Below are positions 1 through 7,554 of a stretch of DNA of 38,113 nucleotides, one piece after another. Position 1 is the first letter of the stretch. Every line of letters starts with the position of its first letter. Made by a program: the position numbers and the translations under genes. The DNA lies in assembly GCA_028703175.1 (NCBI GenBank), contig JAQVNJ010000050.1, positions 1-38,113 on the forward strand. Reading direction: 5' to 3'. The DNA is from JAAYCB01 sp012744395 (GTDB taxonomy: Bacteria > Planctomycetota > Planctomycetia > Pirellulales > Thermoguttaceae). Under the pieces are notes generated by a model that was given only the letters and a program-made list of their open reading frames with translations, did not search any database and was not told the DNA's origin.

Positions 1-56
1 GCGCGCCTGCGCTGCGGCACAAACCCGTACGTAACGAAGCGCGGGGCAAGGCGCAC

Positions 57-84
57 GCGGCTATCTGAATAACAGCCGCTTTTT
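57..84 (+). terminator. Rho-independent terminator
   Basis: A perfect six-base-pair stem, GCGGCT (57-62) with AGCCGC (74-79), encloses an 11-nt loop and is followed directly by five T residues (80-84). This is the classical intrinsic terminator layout for plus-strand transcription, so it probably ends a gene lying left of the window. The 3' arm and T tract are also the start of the 42-bp repeat at 74-115. Confidence 0.65.
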
Positions 85-115
85 CCACGAATCACGCAGG
101 TCGATTCAGCCCAAG
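74..115. repeat. 42-bp direct repeat, copy 1
   Basis: This 42-bp sequence, starting AGCCGCTTTTTCC and ending TAGCCCAAG or CAGCCCAAG, recurs at 2157-2198 in the same orientation with 40 of 42 bases identical. Copy 1 begins inside the terminator at 57-84. The copies bracket about 2.04 kb holding two small genes. They could be attachment-site or duplication scars, but no integrase is present. Confidence 0.8.
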
Positions 116-360
116 TCACGACCGCACGAGAATCGTCCAAACAAATGGTGATAAGCCGGCGGATCTTCTGTAAACTGGGGAAGGTGGCGTGACCGAAGGC
201 TTTTGCACCGTATTTCCCGGTCCCATTTGCCAAGCCAGTCAGATCAACCTCTGGCAATAACTTGCGGGTGGCCGGCTGAAAGGCAGGCGGGGCAACCCTG
301 GGGCCTCGCATTTTGCAGGAGTCTGAGCGGAAGGGAACGTTTGAGCGGAAGAGGAAAGCT

Positions 361-737
361 GTGGCCAAGAAGAAGCGAGAGCTGACCGACGACGCCGCGT
401 TGGAGATCGCCGTGAGGGACCATCCTGAGTGGCGTCGGGCGTGGGAGAGGGGTGAGTTGGCCGATGAGATTCTCGGCGAAGATGGCCAGCCGATGAACCC
501 CACCTCCATTTGCAGATTCACGCTATGGTCGAACGCCAGCTCGCCGCCGATGACCCGAAAGGCGTGGTGGCGATCGCAAGCGAACTGGCACGGCTGGGCG
601 TCTCGCGGCACGACGTGCGGCACGAGATCGGCGCCGTGGCCGCCAAGCAGGTGTGGAACATGATGAACAGCGGCTCCACGTTCGACGAGCGGCGTTACCT
701 GGCGGAACTCCGCAAGATTATTGAGTCTTATCGATGA
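361..737 (+). pseudogene. Frameshifted DUF1841-like protein gene
   Basis: The reading frame from GTG 361 encodes a basic, acidic-rich start (VAKKKRELTDD...) and runs in frame 1 to the Met-Asn codons near 493-497. Homology then continues one frame over as NPHLHLQIHAMVERQL and on to a stop at 735-737. One lost base in the C run at 497-501 explains the break: restoring it gives Asn-Pro-His-Leu-His. The joined product is about 125 residues and resembles DUF1841, a small bacterial family of unknown function with an N-P-x-L-H-L core. The start has an AGAGGAAAG ribosome binding site. It could be a true pseudogene or a sequencing error; programmed frameshifting is less likely because no slippery heptamer is obvious. 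Confidence 0.65.
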
Positions 738-743
738 CGCGCG

Positions 744-761
744 ACCCCTCTTGGCAGGGGT
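744..761 (+). terminator. Possible hairpin after DUF1841-like gene
   Basis: ACCCCT (744-749) and AGGGGT (756-761) form a perfect six-base-pair stem with a six-base loop, seven bases after the stop codon at 737. No T tract follows, so it is at best a weak or Rho-assisted terminator. Confidence 0.3.
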
Positions 762-854
762 GTTCGCCAGGACAATGATGTACATTGAAACGGCTCGGGA
801 GGTCGCCGGAGCGACTCTGGATTGGCAGGCATTCCTCTCAGGTACGAGGTCGCG

Positions 855-1562
855 ATGCGTGAATCGAGAAAACGAACACCAGCAAGACGAACGCCGCCTA
901 AGCGGAAGCAAGCGGAGGGAGTCCCATCAACGGAAGAATATGTGCGAAAGCTGCCCAGGGAGCGGCTGGTGGAAATTGTCTTGGAACAGGTCAGGGAGAA
1001 TGGTTTGCTTGCCCGAGCCCTCCAGGAAGAAATCCTCGAACGCCACGGCGCGGCCAGCGACCTGATCGAGGATATCCGGGAATTGGTCCAGTCGACGACA
1101 GACACCAAGGCCAAATTCGATCGTCGAGGCTTTGCGGAACCCGTTGACTACGCGCCGTTGTATTCGGCTTTCAAGCGGCTATTGAACGAGAAAAAGTACC
1201 AGGAACTTCTTCAGCTCGGTCCGCTTCTTGCACGGGGCAGCCAATACCACATGGAAACCAGTGCCAGTGACTTGGAACCCCAATATACGATCAGCGAGGC
1301 CATCGGCTGCGTGGTGCAGGCGCTCGTGAAGGCCGATTGGCCGAACCCGGACAAGATCGTTTACGCGGTCCGGCTGGTGGTCGAAGACGACTACTGCGCG
1401 TGCGAAAAAGCGGAGGAGTTCTTGAACCGCCGCTGGGCCAAACGCGACTGGAAACGAGCTGCGGAAATGCTCCGGGAACTCACTTCCGAGCATCCGGAAG
1501 CCAAGGATGCTCGGGAGAGGCTCGATCGCTGGATCGGCATCGCGGAGCGGAAGGGCCAATAG
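855..1562 (+). CDS. DUF6880 / SWIM-associated helical protein
   Basis: A 235-residue soluble protein with no signal peptide. The first 30 residues are very basic (RESRKRTPARRTPPKRK), suggesting nucleic acid contact. The rest is predicted all-helical, starting with a LPRERLVEIVLEQ segment that resembles the repeats called DUF6880, often found behind SWIM zinc fingers; a second part (DYAPLYSAFKRLLNEKKYQELLQLG) resembles TPR-like helices. No SWIM Cys/His cluster is visible, so the zinc finger is missing or separate. ATG 855 was chosen over the in-frame ATG at 822 because GAGGT lies four bases before it. It follows the broken DUF1841-like gene by 117 bp on the same strand. Function is unknown and the family call is by pattern only. 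Confidence 0.6.
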   Translation: MRESRKRTPARRTPPKRKQAEGVPSTEEYVRKLPRERLVEIVLEQVRENGLLARALQEEILERHGAASDLIEDIRELVQSTTDTKAKFDRRGFAEPVDYAPLYSAFKRLLNEKKYQELLQLGPLLARGSQYHMETSASDLEPQYTISEAIGCVVQALVKADWPNPDKIVYAVRLVVEDDYCACEKAEEFLNRRWAKRDWKRAAEMLRELTSEHPEAKDARERLDRWIGIAERKGQ

Positions 1563-2201
1563 GATTCCGCAGTCGGCGTACAGGCCAGGGCGAGAGTTCG
1601 TCAGGTTCCGACTCTGCCGGGGTTTTAAGCCAGACGCGGACCGTCTCCAGCAGAGAGGGATGGAGGAACTGCCCATTCTGCCGTCGCTGCCTGCTGAAGG
1701 CGGCCGGGGCGGTGGGAGTACAGACGTCGAAAATGGAGGGATTACATCGTCAGACTGCCGATCTCGGTTTTGTGGAACCCGGGGCCAGATGGCGAGCTGG
1801 CGGATCGTGGACTATGCGGGAGGGTTTGGGGTAAGTGGCTGGTTCAACGGGGCCATTGGATTCGGCGAGAAACGCGTGCGTGCCAATCACATTCAAGCTG
1901 GCGAACAACCTGTTCGAGGCCTGCGGGCCCATCTCGGATTGCTGAAGATTCGGGAAACGAAGGTCCGCAAGGCACGCTTGGCGCCGCTTCAGGGCGAATT
2001 CGCCATCTTGGGTAATATGGGATAATTTGGCAAGCGCGAGTCGAACGGCGATTTGCAGTCCAGCACCGGTCACGACTCACGGAGGGTTGCGATGTCCCAA
2101 TTGTTCTGGACTAGATGAGCTTGCGTGATTCTGGGAGGGATTCATGAGAGCGTGATAGCCGCTTTTTCCACGAATCAAGCAGGTCGATTTAGCCCAAGCG
2201 A
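1563..2201. other. Gene-poor 0.64-kb stretch
   Basis: Overlapping open frames occur on both strands, but none has a recognisable product, a good ribosome binding site and family-like composition together. The stretch contains the second copy of the 42-bp repeat at its right end. It may contain degraded remnants of older genes; nothing can be named. Confidence 0.5.
2157..2198. repeat. 42-bp direct repeat, copy 2
   Basis: This copy differs from 74-115 at two positions. Unlike copy 1 it lacks the strong upstream stem arm, leaving only a weak AGCG/CGCT stem before the T tract. It ends three bases before the stop codon of the minus-strand peptidase gene. Confidence 0.8.
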
Positions 2202-4802
2202 CTATTCGGGGCTTCCTGGATTGACGGCGATTTCAACCTTGGGTCGGATACGATCAGCGATTTCCTGATAGATCGGCAATTCCAAACCCGCGGCAACCTC
2301 AAGCGTTACAGCCAAGGCGTAAGGAACCTCGTCAACGCACTTCCCGGCGCCATCCTTGCAGCTAACCGTGATGGACAACCTCTGGTTCTCGACAAACCCG
2401 CGGACCTTTTCACCCTCGAATAGTCGGTGCTCGACGGTCCCGCGGCGAGCGGAATCGGAATCCAGATTGAGTTTCCTGACGCCGATTTCGTTCTCGTTCA
2501 CATGGAACCATAGTTGGGCCTGGCGGTAGCTTCTGTGTCGGTTGTTGATCGGCGACAGCCAAGCCAGCGTCACGGTGAGCCGCCGCTTCTGCTTGCTGGC
2601 GCTTAGAGAGGGGGGAAGCGGAAGGTCGAATACGTGGGCTTTCTCCCTGACCAACTTTCCCCAGCCGACGATCGTGGCCCGCTGATCCGTCGATACCATC
2701 GCTCGCGATGGGTCCACTTCACCATAGCCGAGAAACCGGGCCTGCAACCGTTGGATCACTCGCCAATCCATGCCGGTGCTGCTCAGGTTCGTCGCGATTT
2801 CGTCGGCTGCGTTGCCCCACGATGCACCGTGAACAAGCAATGCCTTGATGATGACCGCGATGCTCTCTTCATCGAGTTGCTCGCCTCCGGGCGCGGCCTT
2901 CAGTTCCTGCAGATGCTCGTAAGTCTGTGCGGCGCAACGAGTACCCAGTGCCGTCGCGTTGCTGGTTCCACGGCTGAACACCGTCCTGCCAAGCTCCATT
3001 GGCCCTTGGCCGGGCCAGGCGACCTTTTGTCCGGGCGGCTTGAGCGTTTGCACCGCAGCAAATCGGGCAGGATCGGCACCGTTGCCCACGGGAGCATGGT
3101 ACAACTGCCGGCCGCCCGGAAAGAGAACTTCCGGCTTCACCGCACGGTTGTAGCCGCTGGCAACAGTGCTGAGCGGACTGGGAAGCCGCAAGCCGCCGAG
3201 GAGATCAACGCGCTGGTCAGGCACGGGAATCGCGGCATCGTCGGCATGAACCGCCCCCACGGTGACAACGTTCACCGCTTCGGCTGGAGATAGCGGGCGA
3301 CGTTCGACCTGGGAGTCGCGCATTGCTCGGAGAGTTTCGCCGCGAAGTTGCTCAGGAGAAATCGCCTGCCACTGATTGGCCGGTACGGAAATCCTGATGT
3401 CGTCCGTTATATTGCCCGCGCTCACGAGGAACAAAACGCCGTACTTCCACGAAAGCCAGTCCAACAGGCGAGCCAGGGGACTGAGGTCGCGGTCAAAGGG
3501 CTGAAATCGGTTTCCGAACGACAAATTGATGATCTTCACGGATGGCGCCGCCGGCCCGTCGTCGCCATCCCCCTCCTTGATACGGCGCACGCTCCGATGG
3601 ACTAAGTCAACCAGCAGTTCGTCATCGGGAGTGACTTCGTTGATTCTGTTGTTGAAATCGAGGGAGGGAATGAAGATGGGACGGACATAGACTGGGCGCT
3701 GCAAGCTGGTTGGCTGACCTGACAGATCGCCGTGGAGGATCAGCGAGGCCATTGCCGTACCATGTCGCTGTTGACCGGGCTGGTATCGCGCTTGGTGGTC
3801 ATCGGGGTCATCAATGATCAGGCGACCAGCCAGAAGAACGTGGTTTTCCAGCGGGAGGCCATCGAGAAGCGCGACCACTGGTTCAGCATCGGCGATTGCG
3901 CCCTCCTGGATATCGGGTGGTCCGGCCGCGGCCGGTCCGTCGTCCTGGTCGGGGGCAGGAAAGCCAGCCTGGCCAAACGGCCGGAAGAACATCACGTCTT
4001 CGCAGCGAAGCAACTGGGAGTAGTTGTTCTGGAGGATCTGGTCAACCGTTTGCTGGATCGCCTGCGGCGACATCTCTGCCAGAACCCCGTGATAACAAAT
4101 ATCAGGAATCTGGGCTTGTCGAAGACACTGCCCACCCGCCTGTCCGATCAGTGACGAGAGGTTTGCGAACGCTCGCTGACGGGCATCCGCACTCCCGCGG
4201 CACCAGAGTTCGACCTCGAACTTGACAGGTTCCTGCTTGTGTTGAAGGTACTCCTGCCAGTACTCCAAGACACCTGTGTGCTCCAGGCGATCCTGGGGGC
4301 TCCACCGACGCACGTCCTTCAAGTGGATGAAGACATTCTTGAAGGGTCCGAAACCTCGGGTTGCGTCCTTGTGCGGGTTGACGGTCCAGTCATTCCAGAG
4401 CGCAAGCAACTGGCTCATGGCCTGCTGATTGCTCATCACCGCGTACAGACGGCACGTCAACTTCTTCGATGGATCCTTGGCATCCTGGAAACCGCCAAAC
4501 GGTTCGGCGTCTTCCATGTCGAACTCAGCAAGCCATTCCAGGCCGGGGACTTTCGCAGCCGCCTGTGCCAGACCGTCAACAGTTTCGCCGATCGTCTCCA
4601 AGACAATAACCTGTTCTGGTTCGATGCCCTGGACCGTTGCCTGAACGTGCCGGAAGCTGTCCGCAATGCTACGGAGCTTGGCGTCGAGCCGGGCCTTCTG
4701 ATCGGTAGCAGAGGGCCGAATCATCGAACCACCACCACCGGATGGTCGGCGGCGGTTATCATCGGTCGGCTGTGGAAAGATCAAGAGTGGGCGATCGGCC
4801 AT
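2202..4802 (-). CDS. Cytoplasmic S8 family serine peptidase (AAA+ partner)
   Basis: An 866-residue subtilisin-like peptidase. The catalytic triad is visible as Asp314 (VVALLDGLP), His347 (RHGTAMAS) and Ser614 (RGTSNAT), with the oxyanion Asn464 in VSAGN. Residues 1 to about 300 form a long non-catalytic N-terminal region, and residues 630-866 a C-terminal beta-rich tail. There is no signal peptide or propeptide-like leader, so it should act in the cytoplasm, unlike most subtilases. It starts 20 bp after the stop of the AAA+ gene and has its own ribosome site (GAGGTAGGG). S8 peptidases paired with a small AAA+ ATPase recur in many bacteria; a sensor-unfoldase feeding or switching the protease is an inference. 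Codon and base use are less GC-rich than in the genes to the right. Confidence 0.9.
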   Translation of the reverse strand: MADRPLLIFPQPTDDNRRRPSGGGGSMIRPSATDQKARLDAKLRSIADSFRHVQATVQGIEPEQVIVLETIGETVDGLAQAAAKVPGLEWLAEFDMEDAEPFGGFQDAKDPSKKLTCRLYAVMSNQQAMSQLLALWNDWTVNPHKDATRGFGPFKNVFIHLKDVRRWSPQDRLEHTGVLEYWQEYLQHKQEPVKFEVELWCRGSADARQRAFANLSSLIGQAGGQCLRQAQIPDICYHGVLAEMSPQAIQQTVDQILQNNYSQLLRCEDVMFFRPFGQAGFPAPDQDDGPAAAGPPDIQEGAIADAEPVVALLDGLPLENHVLLAGRLIIDDPDDHQARYQPGQQRHGTAMASLILHGDLSGQPTSLQRPVYVRPIFIPSLDFNNRINEVTPDDELLVDLVHRSVRRIKEGDGDDGPAAPSVKIINLSFGNRFQPFDRDLSPLARLLDWLSWKYGVLFLVSAGNITDDIRISVPANQWQAISPEQLRGETLRAMRDSQVERRPLSPAEAVNVVTVGAVHADDAAIPVPDQRVDLLGGLRLPSPLSTVASGYNRAVKPEVLFPGGRQLYHAPVGNGADPARFAAVQTLKPPGQKVAWPGQGPMELGRTVFSRGTSNATALGTRCAAQTYEHLQELKAAPGGEQLDEESIAVIIKALLVHGASWGNAADEIATNLSSTGMDWRVIQRLQARFLGYGEVDPSRAMVSTDQRATIVGWGKLVREKAHVFDLPLPPSLSASKQKRRLTVTLAWLSPINNRHRSYRQAQLWFHVNENEIGVRKLNLDSDSARRGTVEHRLFEGEKVRGFVENQRLSITVSCKDGAGKCVDEVPYALAVTLEVAAGLELPIYQEIADRIRPKVEIAVNPGSPE

Positions 4803-4822
4803 GCCCTACCTCGCGTCGTCAG

Positions 4823-5797
4823 CTACTCGTTGTTATGAGGGCAGAAGCGGTTCTCCCATTGCCGCAGTAGTTGCGTGGCGATCTTCTTGCCGTTGGCGTC
4901 TGGCAGCGCCAACACGTATCTGCGAGCGAAGTCGGACAGGAAGTCCTCCAGTTCCGAGAAACTCGCCCCGGCGAGTTTCTCTGCCACGGCACGAGCCGAG
5001 ATGCCCAGTGATAGATTCAGCCGCTGGAGTGTCTGGTTGAGGTATTTCTCGGCAGCGGCTGGAGTCGGGGGCGGCAGTTCGAGGCGAAGCTGGAAACGTC
5101 GCCACACAGCACGATCAAGCAGTTCGGGATGGTTCGTGGCAGCAATAACGACCACGTAACTTGGTACTGCGTCGATCTGCAGGAGAAGAGAACTGACAAC
5201 CCGCTTAATCTCCCCCGTCTCGTGCAGGTCGCCGCGTTCCTTCCCAAGCGTGTCAAATTCATCGAAGAACAGGACGCAACCACGGGTCCTGACGTAGTCG
5301 AACAGCTTTCTCAGACGGGACGCCGTCTCGCCGAGATAGCTCGCGATTAGGCCCTCGTAGCGAACGACGATGAACGGGACCATGAGGGAACTGGCGAGCG
5401 ACTCCGCAAGGGATGTCTTCCCGTTCCCGGGTGCGCCGGCCAGCAGGACACGATTGCGAGGGGTGAGATTGTAGGATCGAAGCAAGTCAGTCCGGTGGTG
5501 CTCCTCGACTAACTCCGCACAAGCCCGTTCCACGTGATCGGGGAGGATCATTTCCGCGATAGGCCGCTGCGGCGTAAGCTCGTAGAAAAGGTCTTGGACG
5601 GCACCGTTGGTCGCGGACGGTCCCGATGGCCGGGAAGGTGAGCCATTCCTCAGTTGGTCGGCCAGCCTTCCGGCAAGGACGGAGTGATTCCGCGCGCGTT
5701 CTTCAGCGATCAGGGCCTCAACCGTCTTGCGGAAGAGGGATTGGTCGCCAGCAACGCCGGCCTTGACGAGCGACAGGAGTAGGTCGGATCGAGCCAT
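4823..5797 (-). CDS. AAA+ ATPase paired with S8 peptidase
   Basis: A 324-residue cytoplasmic ATPase of the classical AAA type. Residues 1-50 are a helical N-terminal segment (MARSDLLLSLVKAG...). The ATPase core has Walker A GAPGNGKTS at 121-129, Walker B VLFFDEFD at 175-182, sensor 1 in AATNH (Asn222) and paired arginines 233-234 that could serve as arginine fingers. A helical lid follows (250-310). ATG 5797 was chosen, not the upstream in-frame ATG at 5971, because family members begin with this MARSDLL-like sequence and a GGGGT ribosome site precedes it. The gene is first in the operon with the S8 peptidase. Its role is probably ATP-driven recognition or remodelling of the peptidase or its target. 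Confidence 0.9.
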   Translation of the reverse strand: MARSDLLLSLVKAGVAGDQSLFRKTVEALIAEERARNHSVLAGRLADQLRNGSPSRPSGPSATNGAVQDLFYELTPQRPIAEMILPDHVERACAELVEEHHRTDLLRSYNLTPRNRVLLAGAPGNGKTSLAESLASSLMVPFIVVRYEGLIASYLGETASRLRKLFDYVRTRGCVLFFDEFDTLGKERGDLHETGEIKRVVSSLLLQIDAVPSYVVVIAATNHPELLDRAVWRRFQLRLELPPPTPAAAEKYLNQTLQRLNLSLGISARAVAEKLAGASFSELEDFLSDFARRYVLALPDANGKKIATQLLRQWENRFCPHNNE

Positions 5798-6344
5798 CGC
5801 ACCCCACGGAACCGGAAAGCATGCCTCGGTTCGCAGCTTCAAGGGATTCGTACAAAACAACTTACGATGCATTATACCGGAATCCGCCAGCGACTTCGAG
5901 GTCGCTTTCCAGATGGTCCGGTAGAAGCGATTCGCCCTGGGGCGGTGTTCCGGCTGGACCTGGAGCCGCATCGCAACTCACGGGGAAAAAGCGACTTGGC
6001 AATCGCGGTGGCTGCCTGTTTGGCCCCGTCCGGGGATCGGGATTGATGTTCAAAAGGCCCTGGGAGCTGACAAATCACCCTTGGACTCGATCGCCAGACC
6101 TACGAGCGACTTACGGCGAGAAGAGCCGTATCAAGGCGCGCGGTTTTCGGAATTCGACAGATGTTCCTGGAATTCTGGCGATACCGGCGTCGCCCTGGAG
6201 CAAGAGCCGTGGCGCGTATCAGCGAGGCGAATTGACAAAAACGCGGAAAGGCACCACCCATCGAGTTGCCGACCGGCAAGGAACCTCAGTCTGGTGGATT
6301 GGCCAGGCCGGCTCGGTGATCACCGCGATCTGCCTACGCCGGCG
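5798..6344. other. Intergenic region before AAA+/S8 operon
   Basis: No supported gene. The right half presumably carries the 3' untranslated region of the minus-strand hydrolase at 6345. A run of T residues on the minus strand near 5985-5989 follows a weak GCGA/TCGC stem and might end that transcript. The left part holds the likely promoter of the AAA+/S8 operon at 5871-5876. This stretch marks the passage from the lower-GC left segment to the GC-rich remainder. Confidence 0.5.
5871..5876 (-). promoter_or_regulatory. Putative -10 element for AAA+/S8 operon
   Basis: On the minus strand the bases read TATAAT, a perfect sigma-70 -10 hexamer, placed about 74 nt before the ATG at 5797. No good -35 hexamer lies 16-18 bp upstream, so the call rests on the -10 element and position only. 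Confidence 0.4.
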
Positions 6345-7547
6345 TCATTGCACCGGATCGTCTGTGCCGGGCTCGTCCGCGCTGAGCAGGTGGGTTTGCG
6401 TGACCGAGGGCGGCTTCAGGTGGACGTCCATCCAGCCGAAGATCAGCTCGCGGGACTCGTGGGCGACGCTGTGCCCCCGGCCGTGGACGTAGAAGGCAAA
6501 GTTCTGCGGCGCCTTTTCCAGCTCGTAGACATCCATGATCCGCAGCAGGGCGAGAACGCGCTGCCGCTGGACGAGCCCGTTGCCGTCGTTCAGCCCGGAC
6601 AGGTCCATAAACGGCCGCGGCGCCACCAGCGCGATGATCTCGTGGCGGTCGATGGGCGGCAGCCTGCCTTCGAGGAGCCCCGGGCGGAGGTGCTTGAAGT
6701 AGACGTACCACCGATCGCGGGCGGAATTGAGGACATCCGGGTTGTGGCGAAAGAATGCGCCGCCACAATTGCAGACCGCGGCCTTGACCCGCTCGTCGTA
6801 GGCCGCCAGGTAGTAGGCGCCGTGGCCGCCGAGCGAGTGGCCCAGCGTGCCGATCCGGTCCGGATCGACCTCGGGCAGCGATTGGAGCAGGTCGATGGCG
6901 ATCGCGTGCTCATAGGTGAACTTGCCGACGGCGGTCCACTCCGGATGCTTCTGGTAGAAGCGGGCCGTGTCGTAAGCGCCTTCCGGGGGAATCCGGTGCC
7001 CGGCGACGAAATGATCCGGCGCGATGACCACGTAGCCCCGCCGGCAAAGCTGATCGAGCCAGGCCTTGTCCGGATTGCCGCTGAGGCCGGCCGTCTGCTC
7101 CTTGCCCTGGGCCGTGGTGCCATGCAGCGCGACGATCGCCGGGAACTTGTCGGGGGCATCGCCCGCCGCCGCGCCGTGCGGCTTGAGCGGGATGCCCAGG
7201 TAAGCGTGCGCCCGCTCGTCCTGTTCCACGTTGTAGCTGATCAACTGCCGGCGATAGACGCCCTCAATGTCAACCGTCTCGTGGATCTCAAGCTCCAGCG
7301 GCGGCTTTTTTGGCTTCTGTTCGTCGCGGATCAGCTCGAGGTAGCGCTGCCTGAGCACGTGCCGCCGCGCCTGCCAGTCCTCGCGCGTCTTGACGCCCTC
7401 GATCAGATCGTCCCAGGACGAAACGATCAGCGGCGGGTCGGACCGCATCCGGTCGGGCGGCTCGGCGGCGGATGCCGCGCCGAGGGCCGCGGCACAGAGG
7501 ACCGGGGCCGCGTAAGGAAGGAGCCGATGCCGAAGTAGCACGTTCAT
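6345..7547 (-). CDS. Secreted alpha/beta hydrolase (esterase-like)
   Basis: A 400-residue alpha/beta-hydrolase with an N-terminal signal peptide ending near Ala-Ala-Ser-Ala-Ala (residues 24-28), so it is exported. The oxyanion segment is ALHGTT (140-145), the nucleophile elbow GHSLGG with Ser238, and the likely acid and base are Asp321 (LND) and His359 (GRGHS). It resembles dienelactone hydrolase/acetyl xylan esterase-type proteins common in planctomycetes; the substrate is probably an acyl or acetyl ester on glycan, but this is inference. Its ATG lies 7 bp after the stop of the upstream gene, and its GAGG ribosome site overlaps that stop, so the two genes are surely co-transcribed. Confidence 0.8.
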   Translation of the reverse strand: MNVLLRHRLLPYAAPVLCAAALGAASAAEPPDRMRSDPPLIVSSWDDLIEGVKTREDWQARRHVLRQRYLELIRDEQKPKKPPLELEIHETVDIEGVYRRQLISYNVEQDERAHAYLGIPLKPHGAAAGDAPDKFPAIVALHGTTAQGKEQTAGLSGNPDKAWLDQLCRRGYVVIAPDHFVAGHRIPPEGAYDTARFYQKHPEWTAVGKFTYEHAIAIDLLQSLPEVDPDRIGTLGHSLGGHGAYYLAAYDERVKAAVCNCGGAFFRHNPDVLNSARDRWYVYFKHLRPGLLEGRLPPIDRHEIIALVAPRPFMDLSGLNDGNGLVQRQRVLALLRIMDVYELEKAPQNFAFYVHGRGHSVAHESRELIFGWMDVHLKPPSVTQTHLLSADEPGTDDPVQ

Positions 7548-7554
7548 GCAGACC

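Larger units (their letters stand above)
1..360. other. Intergenic start of window
   Basis: No complete gene is seen. Positions 1-70 can be read as the last codons of a plus-strand gene in more than one frame, and a good terminator follows at 57-84, so a gene entering from the left probably ends here; its product cannot be named. Positions 116-360 hold no recognised gene. A ribosome binding site (AGAGGAAAG) lies just before the GTG at 361. Confidence 0.5.

Noticed and set aside
1507..2025. 172-codon plus-strand frame in the gene-poor stretch
   Set aside because: It overlaps the end of the DUF6880-like gene, lacks a ribosome site and matches no family I recognise.
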